Assembly: GCA_013399875.1 (NCBI GenBank)
Contig: VXAZ01009672.1
Coordinates: 558,001 to 622,000 of the forward strand
Length of the DNA: 64,000 bases
Direction of reading: 5' to 3'
Source of the DNA: Gymnorhina tibicen
Lineage: Eukaryota; Chordata; Aves; Passeriformes; Artamidae
Below the pieces are notes generated by a model. The model was not told the origin of the DNA, searched no databases, and saw only the letters and a list, made by a program, of their open reading frames with translations. Positions 37,901-52,047 of this stretch are shown here, piece by piece. Each line of letters starts with the position of its first letter. Position 1 is the stretch's first letter. The position numbers and the translations under genes were made by a program.

Positions 37901-40475
37901 AACACGTACCCCATCATTACAAATACACATCTGAGTTTCCATTTTTTGGAAACACCACAGGGCTCTACAAAGCTGGTAATGCAAAGGATTGGTCTTATCC
38001 TGGGGAACAAAAACACCTTCCTGATCCTGGTTGGATAAATCTTTTTGGTCTCTTAAAAAGACTAGCAAACCTAAAGCTGGTTTGTTTGATACAGTGTTTA
38101 AGTCCTGTCCCCTGTCATTCCCTCCTTTGGTCATATTGCAGTCAGACAGGTGTTCAAGTAAAAAGACAGCTGACATTTTCCCAGGCTTCTCTGATGAGAA
38201 GCTGGAATGAAATACATATGAAATGACTTTAACAATGTTGGTACTGGTGCCTGCAGGTTGTACCTGCTGGATGAGGTGGGATGCTGCCTTGTGGGGATCC
38301 CACCTTGTGCTGAGGAGCAACTTCTGAGCCAGTCCTGGGCTGTGTTCTCCTGAAAAAGTGGTCTGAACTTTGGCTGACTGCAGTTTAACCCTGGATTTTG
38401 GCAGCTCTGTGTAAGGCAGAACATAATGATGAGGCTCATGCTGCAGAATATAAGTGCTTTTGAAATGGGATGCAAAGGTTAAAAATTAAATGAAATTAAA
38501 ATCCTTGGGTATTTTTTGAGGGAAGCTGAAGTAAAATGAGTAGAGGAACTTGTGGAAGTGATCATGAACTGTAATAAATGAAAATCCTTTAGAAATCTAA
38601 AGTCACTTCTTAGAAATATACATTATTAAATGTGGTCTCTGGGATTTTCTGCTTAGTAGGATTAACAGAAAGGGGAGAGGAAAGGTTTGTAATTTCATTC
38701 ATACCTAACTCAAATTCTTGCTAATGAAGAACCGATAATTTCCCAGTTGGCAACTACGCGTTTGAAATGCTTCATTTTTCACTGTGCTACATGAACATCT
38801 GGCCTGCTATTTGCCTTTCATACAGAAAATTAATTTCTTCTTGTGTGAGATAAGCTTGCAAAATATTTAAGGGGAAAAGCTATGAAAGTATATCAGTATT
38901 AGGGAAAAACCATGACTGTATTGGTTCGTTGGCAGGGATATGTTTATAGAATATTCTCTTACTCGAGCAGACTTAAGAAATAGGCATTGAAGACAGGGTA
39001 TTTATTTCAATCACAGACCAATAACTATTGCTAAAAGGAACATAATTACTGTTTCGTGGTACACAGGGCAGGGGTCATCCTCCAGATTTGAAAGCAAATT
39101 CAAATAAGCATCTAGCTCAGCCTCATGGTGAAGAATATGAACTGAATAAAGTACACTGAATAAGGTGTAGAAGAGTTACACTTTCAAAAGATGCTGAGAT
39201 ATCAGCTCTGTGCCCTGAGCATGCCTGGCTCAGACACGTCTTCTGCTTTGTTTCACCCAGCAGAGGCTGTGGCAGTGCCATCCTTACTGTTCTCACTGTG
39301 TTTGCCTTCCATAGCCAAGAGGTTGAATCCATCTAGGAAGAAGGCCTACCTCTGCTTTCCTTTACAGTAGGATTCAGTCCTGATGCCACAGGAAGATTAA
39401 GCTTCCAGCTCCCCCAGCAAGGTGGTTGCATTGATTTCCCACTGGTTGTTCCAGTGGCACATCCACATGCTACTTGCTGTACTGTCGTGGCTTGCTTATT
39501 ATGACTTAGTAAGTGTGAATGTCACAAGCATTCTGTTGGGCCCTGAACTGTGGGAGGGTGCTTGCCTTCTTCACCAGCCTCCCCCTAGAAAAATGCAGGT
39601 GAATGATGAGCGTTTGTTGGGAAAGAAGGGACGCTTCTGGTTTTGTGGTTTCCTCATTGGTCAGTCTTGGAATGATACCTTCCATGAGCCTACTGGAGTG
39701 TAAAGCCTGTGTCCTTGTGCCCCGAACAGGTCTATCAGAAGGAAATGAAGGAGTTTCGTTCCACAAGGGTGCATTTAGTTAGAGCAGCCCCTAAAGTCCG
39801 CAATGACAGTATTAAATGCTGTGAACCAAAGTCATGCCTTCAATCTCTCATTTAGAAGGAGCAGGAAGCTGTGAGTTCAGCAGGGTATGAGTTCGGTTAC
39901 ACCTTGTTTCCTCTCTGTTCACAACTGCCTGTTCCTGCCTGGAAGCCTGAACTGTTGCTCTCAGGTGAACAGAGTAGACAGGATGGCTCCCTCTTCTGTG
40001 TATTTGTGTGAAAGTGGTTTGCAAAATCAAATAGCGGTAGTGACATATTTTTGCATGAGCGAGGTAGGCTTACTGCCACGTGCTCTTTGCTGCTATCCTG
40101 TCATGCTGGATGTGGCTCCCTGGCACTTTCAAAAGCTGTGATAGCCTAACCACTGTCAGGGTCACAGCCATCCCTTCACAGCATTACGCAAGGCATGATC
40201 ATTTTTTTTTACGAGAAACTTGGCGTGTTCTTTGCTTCCCCTTTTAGTAAAGCACCAAATCTCCCAATGGTTTCCTGCTTTTGTACTCTGCTGTATGTTG
40301 TGCAAACAATTCCTAAGGAACCTAAGGAGACTATAATTAAACATTTGATGGAGAAGCTTGAAATATTGATGTTACATGCCTGAAGACTGGAAAATATTTA
40401 CACCTGCTGTGATTTTCTAGTTCTGAACACACTTAGGTTTTTCCCCATTTTTTCAGTTACACAGTATAACTGATA

Positions 40476-40509
40476 CTTGCAACGTCTCTTCCTGTGGAGA
40501 CGTTGCAAG
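40476..40509. repeat. Perfect 13-bp inverted repeat with an 8-nt loop
   Basis: The arm cttgcaacgtctc (40476-40488) is matched exactly by its reverse complement gagacgttgcaag (40497-40509) around the loop ttcctgtg. No mismatches occur in the arms and pairing stops at the flanking bases. No T-run follows that would suggest an RNA polymerase III terminator, and no longer miRNA-type stem is visible. The function, if any, is unknown. Confidence 0.95.
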
Positions 40510-43500
40510 GAGTCCTCAGGGCATTTCCTCCTCTTGTTCTGCTAAAACTAAGAGTTTTCAAGGACAAGCACATTGTAAGACTGAGCCGTGGTGCATTCCT
40601 GACTGTTTTCAGGTCTTATGTTGCCTCTGACTCCTGGTACATTTTTGGAGATAAAATGTCCCCCTTGCTCTTGGAGTGAGAATCCCCTTCTTTAACTGAC
40701 AGTACATTGCATTTTGGCAAAGGATGAATGTGTTTCTGGAATTGTCTGTACAAGTCTCCTATGTCTCACTACAGTATTTGGCTGCTGCAGACAGTACATA
40801 GATGTGACTAATAGTCAGACTTACTGGAACAAAACAAATGCTGGTACTGCCTGGGTTGGTGTCCCGGTAGGGTGCTAACATGTCCTTGTTTGGCAAAACA
40901 GAGCATTCCTTCCTGAGTGCTTTCCCCTTCTTGCTGAGCTGAACTCAGCAGCACTGAGAAATAACAGCATCCTCCTCCACATTCATCTCAGAGACAAGCT
41001 GCTGAGGTCAGGTTTTGAAGGCTGGTCCCCAAGACACCAAAGGTACATCATTCCTGCATTTCAACACAAGTGTTTAATTTTACAGCACCTTGTCTGCAGT
41101 GGCCTAATGTCTTCTGTTACCCTTTTCTCTCGTAATGTGAGTAAATTATCCAGAAAAGATGTATGTGCATTGCTTTGCTGCCTAATACGTGGTTCTCAGG
41201 TTTTTTTCTAACAAATGGTGCCAGTGCTGGCCTTGGGGAAGAGGAAGGAAAACAGAAATGTTCTTGTCAGGGCACATCCGTGGTCTCAGAAGTCCTCTGC
41301 ATAATTTCATGTTCTCCAAATGTGAGTTCAAGTCAAGAAGAACAGCCTCTCCACCTCAGAGAACTGATGTGTTTGTACAGCCTGTGTCCTGCTTGTATCT
41401 GAAGTGCTTTGAGCACTGATGTGCAGATCCTTGTGTTTGAGAGGCCCTACAGAAATGAGCACATTTGGACACCTGCATGGTGCTGGTGGCACAGCTTACA
41501 CTTACATAAAATCATCCATGGGCACAAGGACCAAAATAAGCAATCCCTAATCATCACAGCAGTGCAGGAGCGCAAACTGAAACCCAGCAAATGGTCAGGG
41601 ATATGAGCTTCCAGACACATGAGGAAATCTCATATAAAGCTTCAGCTATGTGTCTGTGTTACGTATCTTTGCAAATCCTAATGTTATTTGGGATCATATT
41701 CTACATTCTTGGGATAAACTAAAATGCTTATACTCTATGTGATATTCATAGCTTTTATAAACTTTTCCACTGCACTTTTTCACTTCAATATTTTTGCATC
41801 TTTGTTTCTTTTCTCTATATTTAAATGCCTCAACAAACATTGTTCAGCTGTTGCCTTGCAAGTGGCTGGTGATTCAGAGCAGACCCAGAACTGGTTATGT
41901 TCTTGGTTCAGATGGAGTCAGGCACAGAAGATGAGGTTTTCCACCCCTGCCCACAGGCTGTCTCTTGATGAGCCCTTCTAGGGTTTTGTCTCTTGCTTTC
42001 ACTGCTGTAAAATGGATTGGTGATGAGTGCTGCCTTTGTAAAAAGGGAAAGATCTCCAAACCAGGAGTGCTGTATGAGAGCCAGAGACAATTGCAGGTAT
42101 GTCCTGAGCGAGCCTCCTACCAAAACCCACTGTTGCTTTGGTCAGTTCACTGAGGGTCTGCTTCACCTTCCCTGGCAGTAAAATGAAACTTCTATTGGAT
42201 AGCACAGGAATGAAGGAAGAATCTTTGATGCATATGGAACTTTGTGTATTTGAAGAGGTTTATATAAATAAAATGTACATTAATGATAGTAGCATGGATT
42301 TTTAATGAGCATTCTTTGATCTGCATTTAGCTAGTTGAAAAGTCAAATCTTAGTATATACTCTCTGGTGGTTTTTTTATTAATCTTTGCAAATACAAGCT
42401 AATTATTTTCATCTAGTAAGAAGCAGGTTAGTAAACTTTTGACTGAAAGACATGACCACGTCTCAGAAATCTACTAATTGCCCTTGAAATATTTAGCTTT
42501 CTCAGACCTACAGGTATGTTCCTCATTTTGAAAGTACTCTGTCTCTCAATGTCTTCTGTTGCCCTGACTTTGTTGCAGCATTTTCAGTCTTTCAAAAAGA
42601 AAATGAGTACCCAGATTCCCAAAGCCTGGAAAAAGGTCATTAAATAGATCAGACAAAAAGGAAATACCATGTCTACTAAATCAGAGATGTTTTATACAAA
42701 CCATGATGGGTCATGCTGAGAGCTGTCTAACTTGTTGAGCTTAGCAATGTTTCTCTTCTTGAAAATTAGCCAAGAATTTAGCTCTTTCCATAACTTTCTA
42801 ATCCACCTACAGAGAGCAGAGTTCAGATACTACAACTGGTATGGTATGAATCCAGCATTTTTCTGACTGGATAGTCTGTAAAACTTCTTTGATTACAACA
42901 TGATTAAGAATAGAATTTAGCCTGTAATTTTACTTATCCTGTTAGTTACTGTTAAATTCTTTTGTGCAGGACATATCATATTGTAGAGCATAGGATTTTG
43001 ACATATCTTTGCAGCATTGACAACCACCAAGAAGTGGGCTGAAGACAGCAGGTACAAATCAAGTTTTTGCAACTATTTACTTCTCAAAGAAGTGCATTTT
43101 CTGAAGACACAGGAGGTTCATTTTCCTTTGAGAAAGGATCTGTTGAATACTGAGAATTTACACTGAACACATGGGGAACTTTCCTCTTCACTGATTTCAC
43201 AGATACTCTGAGCCACAAATTATGGTTGTTTTTTACATGGATGTGTCTGTGTGGCTCAAGGCATCTTCTATCTCTGAGTCACTGTCATGTGTCCTGTCAC
43301 TGGCTATTGTGAAAGAGAAAATCCTTGTTTTACCAACATATAGGGCTCACAGCTCTTGGACAGCTAAGGGGTGGATATGATATAGTCTGACCTTCTAGGA
43401 GTCGGCATCCCCTGTATTTCTTGGCGTAGGTGCACCACATCTAGGGAATTGGGGACAGTTGACCAGAATTTTGAAGAGGTTCCTACACAGCTGCCTGCAC

Positions 43501-44594
43501 TCACAGCTCCTGTTTTCTAAATGATCCAGTCTGAGGCTCTGCTACACCTCAGTTTTCTTCAATCCATCCATGATATTTGAGGCTTCTTCCTCTTGAGGTA
43601 CTACTTGGCTTTTTCATATATACTTCACTGAGAAAACAAATAAATATGATGCATTTCTTTACAACTTTCATTCATTGGATTGGTTAATGAGGAGAGATGT
43701 AAAATGGATCCAGCCACTAGGTGAAAGGAAAGAACTGTATAAGCTTGAGTTTTGGCAAAGGGGACTTGAGGAAGGACCTGGTTTTAGAAATGTCACAAAA
43801 GGAGTTTATCCTTGAGAAAGCTTGTGGCAAGATGGCAGTGTGTAGGTGCAAGTGGGAAGGTCGGGGATGGTGGCACGGTTGAGTTAGAAGAGGAGGTGGG
43901 ACTCAGTGGTGGACAAATGGACAGTGAGCAATGTGCTAGAAGACTTGTGGGCTGTCCTCTAACTAAAGGACCCCCCAGGATGAGAGGGCCTAGACAGTGA
44001 ATGTTTTGCTGTATTCATCTAAGTGAGGGGATAAAGAAGAGAGAAGTAGAGACATGGTCATTATATGTAGAAAGCACATAAAATTTTAGAATGCTTTAAC
44101 TTTTAGGGAAAGCACCTCCCATGCACCTTAAATCCTGACTATTGGAGATAGCTGTTATATCAAGTCTTAAATAGATAAACCAGTGGGGGGAAAAAAAAGT
44201 GTACCTCAGTACAACTGGTCCTTATGTCAGCAGATGGGAACTACTTGCAGAGGCAGGTACAGCTCCTCCAGCCCAGTGCAGGACAAAGAAACTGAATAAA
44301 GATTCCCGTCACTGCATGAGGGGAACTCCATACCAGGTAGTTAGGAGAGAGCAGGAGGTGTAATCCAGGGCTCATAAGTTTTTACAAGCATAAGATTCAG
44401 GAAGCAGCAGCAAGCCTGTGCTGAGGAGCCCAAGACAAAACCAGAAACACACCTACAGTCAGGTGGTCCAGGGCAATATTTGCACTCCATTTCAAACAAG
44501 TAAAATTACACTAGAAAGTTTCTTTGGGAACTAATGTTTGCCAAAGTGGAGAATATGATTCAGGATTTGTCCTGGCCAGTGTTGCTACATATAA

Positions 44595-44897
44595 ATGAAG
44601 GAAACTTTTTAAAAGACATGTAGTGATAGGATAAGGGGGAATGGCTTCGAACTGAAAGAAAGTAAGTTTACATTAGATACTAGGAAGAAATTCTTCACTG
44701 TGAGGGTGGTGAAGCACTGGAACAGGTTGCTCAGAGAAGTTGTGGAATGCCCCTTCTCTGGAAGTGCTCAAGGCCAGGTTGGATGGGGCTTTGAGCAGCC
44801 TGGTCTAGTGAAAGGTGTCCCTGTCCATGGCAGGGGGATTGAAACAAGATGATCTTTAAGACCCCTTCCAACCCAAACCATTCTGTGATTTTATGAA
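44595..44897 (+). mobile_element. CR1 3'-end fragment, about 300 bp
   Basis: A plus-strand CR1 tail with the same landmarks as the copy at 31646-31966: agacatgtagtgataggata, ggaagaaattcttcactgtg, gaagcactggaacaggttgc, gctcaaggccaggttggatg, ccttccaacccaaaccattc and the terminal tgtgattttatga. It is well preserved and strongly 5'-truncated. Confidence 0.95.
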
Positions 44898-45302
44898 ATC
44901 AGCCACAAGTTCTCTGTCTTTTCTAGACTTTCTTGCTGGGCATTTCTGCACGTGGACATCTCCTCCACCCTTGCTGGTATACTTGACAGGAGATGGTAGC
45001 ACGTTCATGAATCAGGAGTCAGTGTATAACTGAAGCCAGAAAATTATAGGTATTTCTTTGTCAATTCAGACTATACAGGTCAGCATTGTTCCCTGCAAGA
45101 CAAGAATGCACATTTCAGAAAAACAGGAAGATTACTTTGCAGCAGCAGTTCTTGTGAAGGTAATTGTCTGGCAGCAAAGGGCAGGTCATTGCACTTCACA
45201 CTACCTAGCTAAAATGTACATGTGTATGCAGTACGGGAGTTTACAAACAGTGGATAGAGATAGATATGTCCAGAAGTTACTAGTTTTAAACTGCTGAATG
45301 TA

Positions 45303-45420
45303 TATGTGCCGGTTTGGGCCAAATTCAGGGAAACACCGAAAAGGAACGTCTCCTCAAAGGAAGGCAGGTTATAGCCGCCCCTCCCCTACCAGGTATGGGG
45401 AAAAAAAAATACTGGTCAAA
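45303..45420 (+). mobile_element. LTR-like fragment, possible avian ERVL-type LTR start
   Basis: The segment begins tgtgccggtttgggcc and continues with cctcaaaggaaggcaggtta and a cccctcccc block followed by a short A-run. This resembles the 5' end of some avian endogenous-retrovirus LTRs as I remember them. No matching 3' end, TATA box or target-site duplication could be assigned, so the end coordinate is arbitrary and the family is uncertain. Confidence 0.35.
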
Positions 45421-46189
45421 TGTGCCTGTGTCCATTGGCTTTGCTGGTACACAGACAGCTTCCAGAAACAAGTTGGCTGGAGCCATGTATGATGAATTCC
45501 CTTTTCTGTCACGATTATTCACTGGCACACAGCTTTTGGGAGCTCACAGCCAGACTCAGGAGGCTCCTTGTTGCTGCCATGTGTGCTGGCACATCAGTTA
45601 AGGACTCCATTCTGGTGGAGTTGTCTTTCCTTCCTCTGCCTTTTTATTGCCATCTCCCTCCTGCCCAGGTGTTATTGAAGGAGATCAAGTGCTGGACTTG
45701 CTGCTTTGAGGTTTTCCTGGAATAAGTGGCTTCTGGCTGTTCCTAGCTGCTTGACATGCCCAGTGTCAAACCAGGGGCACAGGCATAGATTGCACTGAAG
45801 ATGCAGCCAAAGACCTACTCTTACAGTGCCAGAGAAAATAGAAATAGAAACCACTTAGTCCTGGATTCTGCTGGAAGTCTGGCATCTTAGCAGATGACAT
45901 CCACAGGAATACCAAGCTTGGGCATGTGCCCCTTCCAATTCAGCGGCCACTACCTCTTCTCCACGATGCCAGAGAGACTCATGCAACACAGGATTTTCTC
46001 CTGGCAGCCTGTCAGCAATGTGGCAATAGTGTCAGCTTCGTGAAAAACGGATTTCAGGATAGTAGGTAAGGACTGCAGGTCCTTGCATCCCAATAGTTTC
46101 TCACAGATATTGCAAGTGTTTTGATGAGTGTTGGGATCTGGTGTGGAAAAGCTGTTCCCAGAGTGTTTTGCAGGTGTTTATGAAAAGAG

Positions 46190-46652
46190 ATCACAGAATA
46201 TGCTGAGTTGGAAGGGACCCATAAGGATCATGGAGTTCAACTCAATGGCACAGGACAATCCCCAAGAGTCACACTATGTGCTTGAGAGCATTGTCCAAAC
46301 ACTTCTTGAATTCCCTCAGGCTTGGTGCTGTGACCACTTCTCTGGGGAGCCCGTTCCAGTGCTCAGCCACACTGGGTGAAAACCTTTTTCTAATATCCAA
46401 CCTAAACCTCCCCTGACACAACTTTAGTCCATTCCCTCAGTCCTGTCACTGGTCACAAGGCAAGAGGTCAGTGCCTGCCCCTCCTCTTCCCCTCACAGGA
46501 AGTTGTAACTGCAGTGGGGTCTCCCCTCAGTCTCCTCCAGGCTGAACAGACCAAGTGCCCTCAGCCGCTCCTCACATAGCTTCCCCTCAAGGCCCTTCAC
46601 CATCCTCATTGCCCTCCTTTGGACACTCTCTAATAGCTTAATATTTACAGGG
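46190..46652 (-). mobile_element. CR1 fragment, about 460 bp, 3' region
   Basis: A minus-strand CR1 of a different subfamily from the others here. Its 3' end starts atcacagaatatgctgagtt and continues ggaagggacccataaggatc. The ORF2 tail is still partly readable on the minus strand (LLESVQRRAMRMVKGLEGKL and ERLRALGLFSLEET). It then breaks off near 46652 inside the coding tail, so it is 5'-truncated and non-functional. Confidence 0.93.
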
Positions 46653-49600
46653 CTGTCTGAAAACTTTTTAGCAACAGAAACTAATCCAATGTAAACAACA
46701 CTGTGTGTGTGCATTCCTTTGCTATAGTTATACTAACATAATTAGAACAGAAAAATATACACTAACAAAGCTTTCCCATGTAGATAGGTCTTTTTCTTTC
46801 TGATGTTTAAAATACTCATAGCTTGTTTGTCTCAAGAGTTATTTTTTCTCATTGATTTGGAGTGGGCCCAATCCACCTCACTTGGGAAAAATCATCAAGT
46901 TGTACTAGTCTCTGTAGCAGGCAGCAGCCTTGGTTGGTGTGCCCTGCTCCAATTAAAGCATTGCACACAAGTGCAGAGCAGAATCCTTCAAGGCCAGATA
47001 CCAGTGTTTCAGTTACATTTTTCCTAAGTTCTTCAGGATTGTCTATATGATTTTCAATTGAAAATACAAAATGTTTCTGAATAAAAAACCTGTTCATTTG
47101 AGTTTGTTCCTTCCATGACACAAAGTGCAAGCTCCGAATGGTGAGTAGTGTAGAAGGTAAAAGTTCTACATGTATTAGAGAAGTTTGCTAACCTGTGCAA
47201 GGACAGTGTTAGGGCAGGACAGTAGCTTCTTGTTTCCCATGTTACATACAAACTTGGGATCGTGATCATTGGCTCGTGTTGTTGAGTTGATAGTTAAGTC
47301 TCTGCTTAGGTATCTGCAAGCAGTTCTTTCCACTGTTGTTATTGAAATGCCATATGCTTACATTTCACCCATGGCACAGGAAGAAGTGCATTGCAGTTGT
47401 ATAGTTGTGCTCTGAGTGGCTGCTTTACATAAAGGAACTTAAATGAAATCAGTGGTCACCAAATCTCTGGCAAATCTGTCTGGCCTCACAGCACAGAGAT
47501 GGCCTCCCAACACAGGTGACAGGAGGTGCCCAGCCACAGGGCTGGCTGTCAGCCCTGCTCAGCTGTGCAGTGGCAGTGATGTGCCTTTCCCGTTATTCAG
47601 TGTTATCCCAAGATCTTGCTGTGTTTTTTAGACCTATATGTAAACTCTTGCACTTACTTTGTGTTCACATACATGTGAGTTGGTAAAGTAATAAAAGGCA
47701 GGTATTTATTCACATTTCCTCTGTCATCGCTGGTATGTTTGGAACAGGAGCCAAAGGCCATGCTCCTCTCTGGCTCAAATTGCAGCACAGGTGCTTCAGG
47801 AGTCTTGCTAAACTATGGGGGCTTGATCTAAGCAGTGAATGATACTGTCAGAGCCCGTTCCAGTGTGTCCCTGGGATACCTCTCTACCTCAGAGGGAGTT
47901 TTGTCACTATTTAGCACGCCTTGTGGGCTGCTGCTTTGCCTGAGACACAGCATGTGTAGATTGGAAGTGGTGTTTGCTGAAAGCCTGGGACATGCATTGT
48001 ATTGTATCTCCCAGGATTTATCTTCCAAAAGCTCATTAAACTGATCTGGTTAAGGGCTATCAACCCTCTTAGATTAGAGATATAAAGAGCTTCAGTGGAC
48101 TCCATTCATCTGGGTACTCTAATATCTTCAAATGGACTCCATCACAGACAAGAAAAAGCTGCCTACATCATGTCTGTCATCATGCTCCCTGCATGAATAC
48201 ATTTTCTATTTTATTAGACAACGTACTTTGTATAATACAAGGAAATACTGATTCTTCAACTGAGAGGAACTAACTGGTTTAAGTGAGGAGAGTTACATAC
48301 AAATAAATTCAGTAAAGAGTTCAGCACTGGGTCTTCACATCTTATCTTAGATTCCTGGGAATGATGAGCATCTCATTATATGGAGCAAACTGGTGCTCTC
48401 TCTGCTGTCAATTTCTCAGTGAATCAGGTGGTTCTGAGGAACCTTGGAGCTATGTATCTGTTTAAGTACAAGGGCCCTGGTGTTCACATCTTTCACTCAA
48501 GCTCCAACACATAATGTATAACAGTGTATTTGCTCCAAATCTGGTGGTCCCTGGCCATTTTCACTGTGGGTGTGTACAGGGAAGTGCACATCACTGTCTG
48601 TTCCTGTCCACCATCTAGGCAAACCGACATCCCACTGACTCCTGTCATGGAGCTGTGTAGTTTGCAAGTAGAAGCTTAGCTTGGAAATTGTTTTGTACTA
48701 GTCTAAGTAATGTCTTAGCTCAGTATTTGGGAGAGGAGGCATAAAAAATCCTGCATTTGGGCCATTATATACCTTCTGTATTTCATGGGAAAGAGTCGTA
48801 TTTGGACACTGGCTCTTGGTTCTGAGACTCCTTTATCATTCTACATAATGGGGTTGTCCATGTTGGTAAGAATACTAAAACTGGGAACTTTCGTCACTTG
48901 AAAATGGCTACGCTAAGTATAATTCCTGTATTCAACATACATAGGTAAGCATATGAAACAGCAGATACAAATTACTGTTTAGAGACAGTTGAGTTGGTTT
49001 CAATCGGGGTTTAGCTATTCACACTGAATCTGACATTTGCATTTTAATGTAGAGCAGACATGTAGAGTATATTTCACATAGTTTGTCTTCTTGAAAAGCC
49101 TTTGGGGTTTTGCAGATGCCAATACCTTCAATGCCAGTGTTCTGAGCAGAATATTATTGGGATAAAAATGCAGAAAACACTTCTTTGAGTTTGTCAAACA
49201 ATCCCTTTAATTTTTTTCCTTGATGAGGAAAATTGCTTTCATTCTTCCTGTAATGCTGGAAACGCTCCTGCCTGTAAAATGAGTCCCCAAGTTTTGGTAC
49301 AGCTTCAATGCTCTAAGGAATAAATGTTACTCTTTCAACAAAAGCTGTTCTAGCAGGTTTTCTCCACTGTTCTTCATTACTTATAAGAGAGTTTTGCCTA
49401 ACATTCTTATCTACAAAGAGTCTAAGAAGCACCAAAAGGTTTATGTCTTTCTCCTGGACAGCTAGTTCATTTGCCTCCTTTTTCTGTGGTGAGGTGTGCT
49501 TGGTTTTTTAAATTCAACTGCAAAGCTTCCTGTCCCTTGCATTTGCAAGGTGGTAGGTAACCACTTATACCTGCTGAAAAATGAGGCTATTTGATGATGA

Positions 49601-52024
49601 ACACCCATCTCCCAGCCTTTATTCGGTCTCCTGAATGATGTAATTTTTCACCACTTAAAACTGTTACATGGTCGTGAGCTCACTTTATCAGGCTGTGTCA
49701 ATGCCTGTGTTTCACCTCAGGTCTGTTTAACTGAAGGCATGTCTGTAGCTGTGCTCCTCTACTGTCGGGTGCCTCTGGGGCTCCATCACCACAAGTGAGC
49801 AGAATGCTTGTCTGCAAAAGCTGCCTCGTTCAGCCTGAGCACCCAAAGGATGACATGAATTCCTTTCTCGGGAATCAGAAAGATTCTGCTCACTAAGGAA
49901 AGTGGGCCTAAGATGAAAGTCTAGATCTAAAAAGTAAAGGAGGATCTGATACAGACCATAGCTTTGTGAAATGGTTGTCTCTGAAGACTTCATCTGAGAG
50001 AAAAAATTCCATCAGGCTGACTTTACTATAACCTTTGCCTTTATTTCTTCTTTATGGTTTATACTTTCTCTTCAGTCTAAGCTGATTTCATCATGTTCAA
50101 AACCCATGATTAGCACTCCTAAATTGCATGGAAATGACAAGTTACTGTGAATTTTTTGGAATAGTTTCGTATTTATATTTAGTTGTGAGATTTCTTCACT
50201 CACTGCCCAGATGCTTTAAAATCATTACTTTTTTTAAAAACCAAGGCTGTTGCTCGACAGATGTTCTATTTAACACAGATATTCGGTGTGCAGTTCCTTG
50301 TATGTCAAACTAGGGTAAGCTTGAAATTGTGCCCTCAAAGCTGAGTCTGCTCTGCCCTCTTGTGTCTTTGGAATGTGTTGCCAAATGCTCCCCAGATTCA
50401 GTGACTTTATCCTGAGAGCTGGAATTTTCCCCTCACAGACTTAAAGAGTAAGATGCAAACACATGGATATTTATATATGCGTCAATTTTTCAGTGATGAG
50501 TGTAGACCAACATATGTTTGAACTAAATCTGTTCTGCCAATATTCCTCATGCACATGCATTTCTGAGGGGAAGGGAAAACAACTTGAGAGTATTTTTAAT
50601 ACAGCTCAAAAGTGCTGAAGTAAACCTGTTAAAGTTGTGGGGTTTATGAATAAAGTTTTTAGGTTTATGAAGCTTCAACTGAAAAATTACCTACTAGAGG
50701 GAGGAGTGAATAAGGGGTTCTTCCAGTTCATAGGGACTGGGCTGCTGTGAAGTTGGAGTTGGCTTAGCTTGACTGACTCCTTGATGTAGCAACTTGACCT
50801 TAGCAGAAGTTACAGTCCAAAGCTGTAAGTGTACAGTCATTAAAGGGATTCAAAGGGCAAAACACACTGTCATGTAGTGGTTTACGATACCTTTGAGATA
50901 AGATTTAGCTGCATGCTTACAAAAAACCTTGCCAGCTTCTCTGTGTGGTTGGGCTTTTTGGTTGAAAATGAATTCAGTAGGAAAGGGTGAGCTGGAAGTT
51001 CGTATTTCCTTCCCTTATTGTATTAGGAGAAAAAGACATTGCCCTGGCTGTGTATCCTCTCTATTCCCACAGGAGCAGAGTGCCACAAGCTGGTGGAAGC
51101 TACAGGGAAGCACAGTTTACTGAAAATGTTTATTTTTAAGGAGTATTAAATATTTTCAAATCATAGTGCAAACTGTTCTATTAAAGAGTGGCTTTTTTCA
51201 ACAAAGTAGGCAATTTAGAGTTTGTTACCATCTGCTGTAAATCTTTCTGATAGTTTAGGCTTAACATTTGCTCCATGAGTGTTGGATGATGAACAGCCTG
51301 AACCAGTCCTGATTCTGACATGGATGGTTATCTTAAGGGTGTTTACATCAGAGACCAGCCCTTTTCAAAGCAGCTTTGTCATTCTTCTGCATAATGCATT
51401 GTGTGATGTGGAGGTTGCACACCCAGTCTTTTTAAGAATAATCCTGACAACCTTTCCAGGCACAGACAGCAACTCAGGCACGGCTGTGCTCCATTTGGAA
51501 TTGCTAAGCAAAATTAGGGGATCTAGGTGTGCCAAGTCTGTTGCACAGCTGGGGGACTCAAGGCTTCCTCTTGTGCTTCTTTGACAAACTGCATCTTCCT
51601 TCCACCTGTTTCACAAATTCACTGTACCAACTTCTTTTACCTTTCCCTTGTCCTCAGCACACTCCTCATCTGGTGCTTCTTTTACCTTCTGTGTGTAAAC
51701 AAAGAAGGTACTGCTAATGATGAGTATTGAGCTTGGGCAAAAGATATGATATTCTTCAGTAAACACTTTCTGGTTTATGTTTTTCCAGTAACACTCTCAG
51801 GATTTTGGTTGATGATGCTCAGACTGAAGCTTCAAACAGGTAGTTTGTTCAGCTACTGTAATGACCCCAGTAGCATCAAAAAGTCTTTTTCCTGGAACTC
51901 CTTAAACTAGAGCCAAAAAGCCCTGCCTGGCCAAGGGGAGGTGAAGCCTTCTCCCCACGTCATAAACAGAAGCTCAGAGTTAGACTGTGTTTGGTGACTC
52001 CATCGTGGTCTTGTGGCAAGCGAT

Positions 52025-52047
52025 TGGTGGTGCTGAGAATAAATACT
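52025..52047 (+). repeat. 23-bp sequence shared with 54450-54472, copy 1
   Basis: The 23 bases starting tggtggtgctgagaataa occur exactly again at 54450-54472. Bases just upstream are also loosely alike (a catsrtgtcttgt-type stretch in both). A common origin in the end of an interspersed element is likely, and the included aataaa suggests an LTR or retroposon 3' part. Confidence 0.75.

Noticed and set aside
37886..38475. Overlapping minus-strand open frames of 144 and 114 codons
   Set aside because: They overlap one another and a plus-strand frame of similar length, with no recognisable motif; chance frames.
43370..43450. Possible old CR1 3' end (atagtctgaccttctagg)
   Set aside because: A single short phrase resembles older CR1/L3 tails; the neighbouring landmarks are missing.
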